Assembly: GCA_023399055.1 (NCBI GenBank)
Contig: JAEWQV010000010.1
Location: forward strand, 372,001 to 436,000
Reading direction: 5' to 3'
Length of the DNA stretch: 64,000 nt
From: Bacillota bacterium
GTDB lineage: Bacteria; Bacillota; Clostridia; Lachnospirales; Lachnospiraceae
This document shows, piece after piece, positions 1 to 7,690 of this stretch; the first letter of the stretch is position 1; each line of letters starts with the position of its first letter. Made by a program: the position numbers and the translations under genes. A model generated the notes under the pieces. That model saw only the letters and a program-made list of their open reading frames with translations, did not search any database and was not told where the DNA came from.

Positions 1-494
1 TTTAGGTTATGAAAAAGCACATAGGTAGGCATCATGGTGATCTGTGATGGAAGTATATAAGAAAAGATCAATATTGCCATAAATAATTTCTTAAACCGAA
101 ACTCAAATCGTGCAAATCCATATCCAATAATAGAACACATAACAACATTGATAACCGTTGGTAAGCAGGTGATTACAACACTCTTAAAAAAGGTCGTTAG
201 GTATTGCATGCTTTTTGCTGACTGAATGTAATTATCGAGGTAAAGTCTACTGGGTATCCAACTGATGGACGAATCCAGCAAATCGCTTAGACTCATAAAA
301 CTACGACTTATCATAAACAAGATTGGAAAGAGATATACAAAGCCGATACAAATGAGTAAGGCATATACAACGATTTGCTTTAACAGCCCATCTTTCTCTC
401 TGGAGCCCATTAATAATTTATGTAGTTTATTCTTATAGACTTCTTTACTATATTTAGGCTGCTTTATTTTTGTGTTTTTCAATCCTAGCTGCAT
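1..494 (-). CDS. Carbohydrate ABC transporter permease, MalG type (partial, 3' end outside window)
   Basis: This inner-membrane permease subunit of a CUT1 sugar importer would pair with the MalF-type permease just upstream. The visible N-terminal ~164 residues carry a basic cytoplasmic start with KLLMGSREKDG. A first membrane helix (VVYALLICIGFVYLFPILFM) follows, then the start of the transmission domain (FFKSVVITCLPTVINVVMCS, FSYILPSQITMMPTYVL). The start at 494 is chosen because AAGGAGG lies just upstream of that ATG. The gene then overlaps the last ~40 bases of the preceding permease, typical of translational coupling. The EAA loop and C-terminus lie beyond base 1. Family placement is secure; substrate (arabinan oligosaccharides) is inferred from neighbours. 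Confidence 0.85.
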   Translation of the reverse strand, partial: MQLGLKNTKIKQPKYSKEVYKNKLHKLLMGSREKDGLLKQIVVYALLICIGFVYLFPILFMISRSFMSLSDLLDSSISWIPSRLYLDNYIQSAKSMQYLTTFFKSVVITCLPTVINVVMCSIIGYGFARFEFRFKKLFMAILIFSYILPSQITMMPTYVLFHNL

Positions 495-1461
495 TTGACT
501 TTCCCCTCCTTCTTGCTGTCTTTAGCGCTCTGGCTTGCTTCTTGCTTTCCTTCTTAAAGTTCTTAACCATCTTGTCATAAGCATCTTTTCTAGTAAGAAG
601 AACTACTGCAATAACACTCACCAGTGCTGTTACAACTACCGAATATGCCCATGCCATCGCAGCTGCATAGCCATAACCCTTATTGCCGGCAAACATTGCT
701 TGCTGAATAGCAGTAATTATACTGTTCTGCTCATTATTCGATAAAAAGATAATGGAATAAACTGCATTTAATAAAATCATTGGCTTAATGGTAGGCATTG
801 TAATCTTCCAAAAGCACTCCCACCCAGAGCCTCCATCAATCTTAGCTGCCTCATATAAGGAACTATCAATCTTTTGGAGCGCTGACAAAAATATCAGGAT
901 TTGGACACCAGAATACCACAAAACCATAATCATATTTTGAAACAACTCTGTTATCGTCTCAGCCATCCAAGGATACAGAAAAGTTTCCAGTGCATCTTGT
1001 ATTCCAAGGTTATTTAATGCAGGAATTGCTGCTGCTCCCTGATTGGATAATAAGTTCATAACAGGTCCACTTACAATGATAACCGGAAGGAAAAAAATCA
1101 GACGGAAAAAGCCTTTTAATCTAATCTTTCCATTCAATAGCATCGCTATTAGGAGAGCAAATACTACAATTACTGGTGCTGATATCAGTGTTTTGATGAA
1201 ATACGAGCCTAACATGAAGGGGAAATCAGGGTCCCTCATCATAATATCTGTGTAATTGCCAAAGCCAGTAAATGTCGCTAACATACCCTTCGGTGTGATT
1301 TTAATAACTGCCAGACTGTACTGGAAGGATTCCAGCAATGGTTTGATTAAAAATATTATTACACCTATTAACCAGGGGGATATAAATAAATACCCCACTC
1401 TTGCTTCCCTTCTCTCTATTTTCCCTATCTTAATTTTTTTTATTTTTTGCTTTTTACTCAT
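454..1461 (-). CDS. Carbohydrate ABC transporter permease, MalF type
   Basis: This is the membrane-spanning subunit of a CUT1-family sugar importer. It has 335 residues, a basic N-terminus, a first helix (YLFISPWLIGVIIFLIKPLL) and a cluster of further hydrophobic helices. The cytoplasmic EAA loop (EAAKIDGGSGWECFWKITMP) docks the ATPase. The C-terminus is long and very basic. No ATPase gene is present in the window, as is usual for systems sharing an MsmX-type ATPase. It is the second MalF-like gene of this operon and follows a DUF5696 gene with a 4-base overlap. Its own binding protein is not in the window, so it may be encoded beyond base 1 or it may share the one at 7691-10645. Confidence 0.9.
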   Translation of the reverse strand: MSKKQKIKKIKIGKIERREARVGYLFISPWLIGVIIFLIKPLLESFQYSLAVIKITPKGMLATFTGFGNYTDIMMRDPDFPFMLGSYFIKTLISAPVIVVFALLIAMLLNGKIRLKGFFRLIFFLPVIIVSGPVMNLLSNQGAAAIPALNNLGIQDALETFLYPWMAETITELFQNMIMVLWYSGVQILIFLSALQKIDSSLYEAAKIDGGSGWECFWKITMPTIKPMILLNAVYSIIFLSNNEQNSIITAIQQAMFAGNKGYGYAAAMAWAYSVVVTALVSVIAVVLLTRKDAYDKMVKNFKKESKKQARALKTARRRGKSNAARIEKHKNKAA

Positions 1462-3755
1462 TTAGCTTCACCTACCTTATACGCCATCGCATTTATCAGA
1501 TAACCGTCAACGGTTTGGTCATTCTTACTGTAATTAATATAAAGTTTAATTCCATTATCATAGCTAACCACAGTAACACCATTATCTAGACGTTCATGCT
1601 TTATGATAAACGAATCCTTAACTTTATCATTTACCTGCTTCAGCTCCTCGGTATATTTAATAATATCCTCTTTATAGGTTGAATATTTGGAGCTATAGAC
1701 TTCTGCTGAATTGGTATAAATAAGCTTTGAGGAATCCTCTTTCGTAATATAGTAAGAGGGATAGATGCCTGCTTCGATGAGCTTCAATATATATTCCTGC
1801 TTATTCGCTTCGAAATTTATGTATTCAGAATACATTGGCATAACACCCTTTAGTACCATAGATAAAAACGGTATCTCTTCATCCTGAAAATTATACGTTG
1901 ATGAGCTAACCGGCATATCAAGATAGGCATCGGTATAATTCCATAGGTAGGAATTTGGTTGATTAAGTACCAAATCAAAATCCTGATCCATACCTGATAC
2001 GGTATCAACATACTGCGTCATTGTGTCCTTCCTGGAATAATACTTACTGTCATAGCTGTAGGAAAATAGATTATTCGTGATTCCTGCTAAGGAAATATCT
2101 TTGATACCTTTTTCAGAATAATCCTTCTTTAATATGTCAATATAGTAATCACTTCTGTCTGGTGTCAGATACAAGAACTCTTGATAAACCTTTGCATAAG
2201 ACCATTGTTCATATAACCTTTTATTTACTCTTTTTACTACATTGAATGTTGAGGCTGTCTTGTTTTCATCGGGATTGATACGCAGTGCATCCTGATCCAA
2301 ATATAAATGTTTACCAGACTCATTCACTTCCTTCATAAGATTAGTCAAAGCTTTCGTTCCACCGATCGCACTATCTGCTTTATAGCTCTTAATCGGAAGA
2401 TCATACAGACCACCCGCCTGCCACCCTTTATATATGGAAAGCAAATTAGTCACGCCTGCTGACTCTAAATCTTTGTAAATGTCACGAATATCCTCCGTAG
2501 TAGTCATGGTGACAGTACTTTTCGAGAGAAGTCCATTTTCTCGTTCCGTTCCTAAGAAATCTACTCTAGTGTTATAACCATTATCCTTCGCTGTCAGTTC
2601 GCCATCCTGTAATAAGTAATCACGATACCTGTTAGCTAACCCACTATAATTGGCAGAATCACTATTTACTAAGCAATATTTTAATTTAATATCACTATGT
2701 GACCTGTCTTCTTCCACCTCTTTAACGCTTCCCGAATTACTATTGTTGGTTGGCTGTACATATACCTTTCTAAGGATGAACTTAGGATAGATTCGATTAT
2801 AATCAATTTTTACACCGTTCGGATATGCTTCCAAGCTGGCTCTTTCCGCTCCGCTTTCAATAATACCCAGGTACCCAATCTTATCCTCTGTATGAACCAT
2901 TCCAAAGATAGGTGCCATGAGGTTTTCTTCGTCATTTACTGTATCTAGCCAACCTTCTAATAAGTTTAGTACTTCTGTTTCCCTAAAACCAATATCATCA
3001 CCATAATACATTCTGGAGAAACCACCGGTAATTTTATGTTCTTTATCGTTCAGATAAATCAGAGAACCGTTGCCATCCGGAATCAGCATATAGCCTGGTG
3101 TATCTCCCAGATGAGTACTTCCCAAGAAAGGAAATACATTAATTGCGCCAATATAATATTCCTTGTTCGAATCATCTGTGGTATATTTTGAGCGATTTTC
3201 TATGATAGAAGAGTCTGGTATCTCAACACTTAAGGAGTCTTCCACTAAGGTTACATATACTTCAAAGTAAAACTCATAATCCAGAAATGATACGTATGCG
3301 TGAAAGCCATTCTCTATATTCTCGATCGAAACGCTTGAGTTATCATTAATTAAATCTGCCTGTTTCTGATCATTTTTACCTTTACCGTCTATCACATCCA
3401 GTACAATACCTGAACCCATAAAGCCCTGCCACTGCTTATTGATTCCAGCATCATCACTTAGGGCGGAAGATTTAAGTTCCTGTCCTGTTACCTTATCCTT
3501 TAAGGTTATGGATAGTGTTGGTCCATCCAGATAGAGCTCATAAGCTTCATTTTCTGCGACTAGTGTATTACTATAATGACTTGCATTCTCAGCCGGATAG
3601 TTAATCTCCTGCTTACCTGGATATGTTACGGCTTTCTTATTCTCATTCGTCTTCTGTACGATAACTGCAGCTAAAATAAGCATTAATATAATTACAACAG
3701 GAATGAGTTTTTTTATAATCTTTATTGCTATAGTAGGTGTTCTTTTAGAATCCAA
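1458..3755 (-). CDS. DUF5696 domain protein, membrane anchored
   Basis: This is a roughly 765-residue protein of the DUF5696 family, found beside CUT1 sugar permeases in Lachnospiraceae and Paenibacillaceae. A single N-terminal membrane helix (LIPVVIILMLILAAVIVQ) anchors a large extracellular part rich in Tyr, Asp and Asn, suggesting a sugar-interacting or glycosidase-like surface domain. The biochemical role is unknown to me. The frame can be extended to a TTG at 3779 without a ribosome site. The TTG at 3755 has AGGCGG nine bases upstream and overlaps the previous stop, so it is preferred. The position between an NHL/YIP1 membrane gene and a second permease pair suggests it works with the importer, perhaps capturing or trimming oligosaccharides at the membrane. 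Confidence 0.75.
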   Translation of the reverse strand: MDSKRTPTIAIKIIKKLIPVVIILMLILAAVIVQKTNENKKAVTYPGKQEINYPAENASHYSNTLVAENEAYELYLDGPTLSITLKDKVTGQELKSSALSDDAGINKQWQGFMGSGIVLDVIDGKGKNDQKQADLINDNSSVSIENIENGFHAYVSFLDYEFYFEVYVTLVEDSLSVEIPDSSIIENRSKYTTDDSNKEYYIGAINVFPFLGSTHLGDTPGYMLIPDGNGSLIYLNDKEHKITGGFSRMYYGDDIGFRETEVLNLLEGWLDTVNDEENLMAPIFGMVHTEDKIGYLGIIESGAERASLEAYPNGVKIDYNRIYPKFILRKVYVQPTNNSNSGSVKEVEEDRSHSDIKLKYCLVNSDSANYSGLANRYRDYLLQDGELTAKDNGYNTRVDFLGTERENGLLSKSTVTMTTTEDIRDIYKDLESAGVTNLLSIYKGWQAGGLYDLPIKSYKADSAIGGTKALTNLMKEVNESGKHLYLDQDALRINPDENKTASTFNVVKRVNKRLYEQWSYAKVYQEFLYLTPDRSDYYIDILKKDYSEKGIKDISLAGITNNLFSYSYDSKYYSRKDTMTQYVDTVSGMDQDFDLVLNQPNSYLWNYTDAYLDMPVSSSTYNFQDEEIPFLSMVLKGVMPMYSEYINFEANKQEYILKLIEAGIYPSYYITKEDSSKLIYTNSAEVYSSKYSTYKEDIIKYTEELKQVNDKVKDSFIIKHERLDNGVTVVSYDNGIKLYINYSKNDQTVDGYLINAMAYKVGEAK

Positions 3756-5838
3756 GTCGATGCACCGCCTCTCCGCCAATTGCTTGAATAAAGTCTAAAA
3801 CCTGTGACCATAGGAGATACAGGACAAATACTACTAGTAGGATAATTAAAACTGCAAAGAAGGTTAATGCGATTACTTTTGCTGTTTCCTTCAAGGTTAT
3901 GTTATTAATTTCTTTAATCGTAATAATGATTAAGATAACAATCCATGCAATAATTAATTGCCCCGGAGCCTTAATCAAAAATTCTTCATTTTTCGTAAGA
4001 ATATGTGTAAGCAAAAATACAACGGGCTGAAAAATAATATAAGGAGTAAGGCAATAAACAAAGGCACAATAAATTTGCTTGAAGGAGCCTTCCCCATCAT
4101 TAATAGTACAGATCAAATAATTACAGCTTATTAATATCAAAAATGCAATTAACACGGTTCCGATATCAGATAATACGCTATAATAACCCTCAATGGAAGG
4201 CTTATATAAAAAACCACTATAGTATTTATAAATAACATTAATTGTGATAAACACTGCTAGCAGAATATTAGCACTAAGATAGGAAGCTTTTCCCTCCCAC
4301 CGTACTCCGTAAGAACCATCAATTGGATGTTTCATAAAGTAAAGGCTATACCTTACCCTGGAAATCAGTGGTATTCTCTTAATCTTTGCTATCTGTTCAT
4401 TAGCACCATTAAATATCCCAAATTTCTTATGAAGCCTCTTAAGGATTCGAAGGATAATCAGTAATACTAGGATAGCCCCTACCGTGGGTATCAGGTAATT
4501 ACTAATCCAGTTGTTACGGATTTCCCAGAAAGCATCGGAATAAGTTGTGTCGTCAAAGGACAGTTTGGCAAATTTCATTGCCTCAGTATAATTATCTTCC
4601 TGAAGTAGTGCACGGCCCATAGCTTTATTTGAATAAGCAAACGTACTGTTTATCTTTAAAATTTCTTCTAAAGGCTCTTTACTTTCCGTATATCTACCTT
4701 TGGAATACAGGTATAAGGCATTATGCAACAACCCAGTAAACTCGGTGGGTTTATACACCTGTATTTTGTTCATGTCCGAGTCCAAAATGTAGATGTTGTC
4801 GTTTTTATCTACACTGATTGCTTCAATCTTCTTACTTAGACCTAAACGTTGCTTCCCATCATCACTCCCACCAAATACAAACAGCATTGCTCCTTCATTA
4901 CTGAATTCATAGATATAACCTAATTGGGATACCATATAAACATTATCATGATTGCCAGCTGTAACAGCAACTGGGAGACTATCCCATTGATCAGGATTAA
5001 TTATATTCTTTCCCGCAATATTAAGCCTTTTCAATTCGTTATCATCTGTGCTTTTCGGATTGTCACTCTGTTTTCCTCGGGTTACAGTATAGATAAGACC
5101 TTTCTCATCAATTGCCAGATTATCAGGAGTTGCAGGTTTATTACTTACCTTTTTTGCTTTTTGCGCATCTGTACTTACGATACTCATAAATTTATCAACA
5201 ATAGATAAGTCAGTAAAGTTGGTACCGAAGTAGCCTAAAAAGGTTCCTCCCTCCGTAGGGCTAATCTGAACAATACCATTCATATTAGCTTCGCAGATGA
5301 CAAACATAATCCCTGCATTGTTTACAACAATTTTCAATGGCATAAAATCCATTTCATCTCCATATAATGGGTGATTTGGCTTGCCATATTCATTAACAAC
5401 TTTACCCTCTGCATCAAATACAAATATTTTTTTCGCATCACGGTCTGCTACATAAGTCTTCTTATCCGTGGTTACATAAATGCCGCAGGGATTCATAAGA
5501 ACATCTGCGCCAAATTCTTTTATATAATTACCTTGAAGATCAGAAACAAGAATTCTTTTATTTCCAGTATCCGCAATATAAATTTCTCCATCTTCGGTAA
5601 CCATCAAATCCTTTGCACCAACGATTGTGGTGTCACCAATTTTTGAAATAGAGGATCCAGGAACATAAGCTGCCTGTGTTACTGTCATATAACCATCACC
5701 AGTATGTGTATAGGTTTTATAAGGAACCTCAGCATATGCTACCCGAGTATTCATGGTCAAAACTGATAATACGATGCAAATAAGTAATGTACTTAGCAGA
5801 AGCTTTGGATATTTTCTCATTTTAATATAATCCTCCAT
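3745..5838 (-). CDS. NHL-repeat / YIP1-like membrane protein
   Basis: This protein of about 697 residues has four parts. First is a signal peptide (KLLLSTLLICIVLSVLTM). Next is an extracellular beta-propeller of NHL-like repeats (IYIADTGNKRILVSDLQGNY, TYVADRDAKKIFVFDAEGKV, IYILDSDMNKIQVYKPTEF). A short TPR-like stretch (GRYTESKEPLEEILKINS, EDNYTEAMKFAKLSFD) follows at about residues 370-420. The C-terminal third is membrane-embedded and resembles YIP1 (first helix IPTVGAILVLLIILRILK, then several more). Such proteins commonly accompany DUF5696 and CUT1 permease genes; their role is not established. An internal ATG at 5820 is an alternative start giving a more classical signal peptide. It could scaffold or sense sugar at the transporter. 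Confidence 0.7.
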   Translation of the reverse strand: MEDYIKMRKYPKLLLSTLLICIVLSVLTMNTRVAYAEVPYKTYTHTGDGYMTVTQAAYVPGSSISKIGDTTIVGAKDLMVTEDGEIYIADTGNKRILVSDLQGNYIKEFGADVLMNPCGIYVTTDKKTYVADRDAKKIFVFDAEGKVVNEYGKPNHPLYGDEMDFMPLKIVVNNAGIMFVICEANMNGIVQISPTEGGTFLGYFGTNFTDLSIVDKFMSIVSTDAQKAKKVSNKPATPDNLAIDEKGLIYTVTRGKQSDNPKSTDDNELKRLNIAGKNIINPDQWDSLPVAVTAGNHDNVYMVSQLGYIYEFSNEGAMLFVFGGSDDGKQRLGLSKKIEAISVDKNDNIYILDSDMNKIQVYKPTEFTGLLHNALYLYSKGRYTESKEPLEEILKINSTFAYSNKAMGRALLQEDNYTEAMKFAKLSFDDTTYSDAFWEIRNNWISNYLIPTVGAILVLLIILRILKRLHKKFGIFNGANEQIAKIKRIPLISRVRYSLYFMKHPIDGSYGVRWEGKASYLSANILLAVFITINVIYKYYSGFLYKPSIEGYYSVLSDIGTVLIAFLILISCNYLICTINDGEGSFKQIYCAFVYCLTPYIIFQPVVFLLTHILTKNEEFLIKAPGQLIIAWIVILIIITIKEINNITLKETAKVIALTFFAVLIILLVVFVLYLLWSQVLDFIQAIGGEAVHRLGF

Positions 5839-5871
5839 GCTATTTGGAGGATTTCCCTCCTTCTCTCCTGA

Positions 5872-6756
5872 TTATTTAATACCTGAATGCGCCATAGTGT
5901 TCATGATACTATTTTGCAGAACGATAAACAGGATTAAGTTAGGTATAAACATAATCAGTAAAGCTGCTGCTGCCAAACCTTGCCCGGCAATATTCACGCC
6001 ACTGGAAATATCTGTTTGGGTTGCCAGTGTATTCATGTAAAATCCTAAAGTTTTTAATCCCTCATCATTGACATAAAAATTCGATGTTTCTAAATTAGCC
6101 CATACCTGCTGGAACACTAAGATTGCTGCTGTCGCAATTGCAGGCTTGATCATTGGAATAATGATTTTAAAATACACCTTAAAATCATTTGCGCCATCGA
6201 TATAGGCAGCCTCTATTAAGGAATCCGGCACCTGATCAATGAACTGTTTAACAAGAAAAAGTGCCACAGGTAATGGTATCAAAGGTAGAATATGAGAAAA
6301 ATATGTATTGGTTAGGCCTAACATATTCACGGTCAGATATCTCGGTATCATTACCGCTACTGGTACAAACATCAGAGCTGCCTGATTAATATTCATTAAA
6401 GCAAATTTCCCTTTAAATTTCAGCTTAGATAATGCAAAACCTGCTGCTGTTGATAAAACTATCGAAGAAAATACTACCGTTCCAGTAACTATGATACTAT
6501 TAAACACATAACGGCTCATTGGTATACCAGAGGTTCTTGATAACTTAAATAGTTTAGTAAAATTATCAAAGGTAGGATGTGACACGAAAAACTTTGGTGG
6601 AAATGCGAATAATTCTTCCATGGGCTTAAAGGCATGATTAATGATAAAAACAATCGGAAGCCCCATAAATAGTACCAAAGGTAATAACATAATAATTATC
6701 TTGATTTGACCTTTTTCAAACCTGTTAGGATTGATTCGGTTACCCTTATATGCCAT
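5872..6756 (-). CDS. Carbohydrate ABC transporter permease, MalG type
   Basis: This is the second membrane subunit of the CUT1 importer, at 294 residues the family's usual length. It shows a basic start, a first helix (IIIMLLPLVLFMGLPIVFII), a periplasmic-type loop and an EAA loop (EAAYIDGANDFKVYFKIIIP) for contact with the shared ATPase. A GGAGGGAG ribosome site sits just before the ATG. It follows the MalF-type gene (6771-7676) with a 14-base gap, so the two are cotranscribed and form the channel for the binding protein encoded upstream. Confidence 0.93.
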   Translation of the reverse strand: MAYKGNRINPNRFEKGQIKIIIMLLPLVLFMGLPIVFIINHAFKPMEELFAFPPKFFVSHPTFDNFTKLFKLSRTSGIPMSRYVFNSIIVTGTVVFSSIVLSTAAGFALSKLKFKGKFALMNINQAALMFVPVAVMIPRYLTVNMLGLTNTYFSHILPLIPLPVALFLVKQFIDQVPDSLIEAAYIDGANDFKVYFKIIIPMIKPAIATAAILVFQQVWANLETSNFYVNDEGLKTLGFYMNTLATQTDISSGVNIAGQGLAAAALLIMFIPNLILFIVLQNSIMNTMAHSGIK

Positions 6757-6770
6757 ACTGAATCTCCCTC

Positions 6771-7676
6771 CTAATCTTCATGGAATAATCTTTTTGAAAT
6801 ACTGGAAAATAGATAAATAATTCCAAGTAGTACAACTGAAACTGCTGCGGCGTAACCCATTTCGTAACGGATAAAGCCATAATCCTCTATATGATTTACG
6901 ATTAATTGACCATAATAACCCGGTGTCGGATTACCAGCCAGCTGGGTACTGATGATACCCATCTGAAATGCTCCTACGATGGACATAACCGCTGCAAAAA
7001 GCATCTGTGGCTTCATGGTAGGAATGGTAATATAAACCATTTCCTGGAAGCGGTTCTTTACTCCGTCAATCGCTGCCGCCTCATATAAGGTTTCATCTGA
7101 ATTCAAGATACCTGCGAGGATTGCCAAAAAGCCTACACCCATACTACTCCATAATCCAATAATGATTACGATTGGAAGCAGATATCTGCCATCCACCAAC
7201 CAGATAATTGGGTCATGAATGATTCCAAGCTTCATTAGCCAGCTATTAATATAGCCAGTCTGGTCACCAGAGAACATAACCTTCCATAGAACCATCATGG
7301 CAACACCGCCGGTCATACTTGGTGAATACAAGATCAGAGCTAAAATAGTTCTAGTCTTTTTCGTCAGCTGGGACAGTGCCCAGGCAACGATAAAGGATAG
7401 TACGTATCCACCTGGTCCTACGATGAGAGCGTATTGAACCGTATTAGGAAGGACATTTTGCATAAAAACTGAATCTTTTGTAATTAAATTAATATAGTTT
7501 AGAAAGCCTGAAAATCCCGGAACTTCTATTGCATTAAAATTGGTAAAGGATAATCCGATTGCAATGACTACGGGGATCAGAATAAATATTGCAAACAAGA
7601 GTGCATAAGGAAACAAGAAGATATAACCATTGCGATTCCTATATTCTCTTCTGCCGATTGAAGCTTTTCGTTTCAT
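6771..7676 (-). CDS. Carbohydrate ABC transporter permease, MalF type
   Basis: This CUT1 permease subunit has about 301 residues, with helix 1 reading IFLFPYALLFAIFILIPVVI and an EAA loop (EAAAIDGVKNRFQEMVYITI). The start at 7676 (MKRKASIG) has GGGGG eight bases upstream. The in-frame ATG at 7691 overlaps the stop of the preceding gene and lacks a good site. It lies directly after the long solute-binding protein and before the MalG-type partner, so these three are the core of one importer. Arabino-oligosaccharide is the likely substrate because a GH51 arabinofuranosidase heads the operon. Confidence 0.92.
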   Translation of the reverse strand: MKRKASIGRREYRNRNGYIFLFPYALLFAIFILIPVVIAIGLSFTNFNAIEVPGFSGFLNYINLITKDSVFMQNVLPNTVQYALIVGPGGYVLSFIVAWALSQLTKKTRTILALILYSPSMTGGVAMMVLWKVMFSGDQTGYINSWLMKLGIIHDPIIWLVDGRYLLPIVIIIGLWSSMGVGFLAILAGILNSDETLYEAAAIDGVKNRFQEMVYITIPTMKPQMLFAAVMSIVGAFQMGIISTQLAGNPTPGYYGQLIVNHIEDYGFIRYEMGYAAAVSVVLLGIIYLFSSISKRLFHED

Positions 7677-7690
7677 TGTTAATTCCCCCA

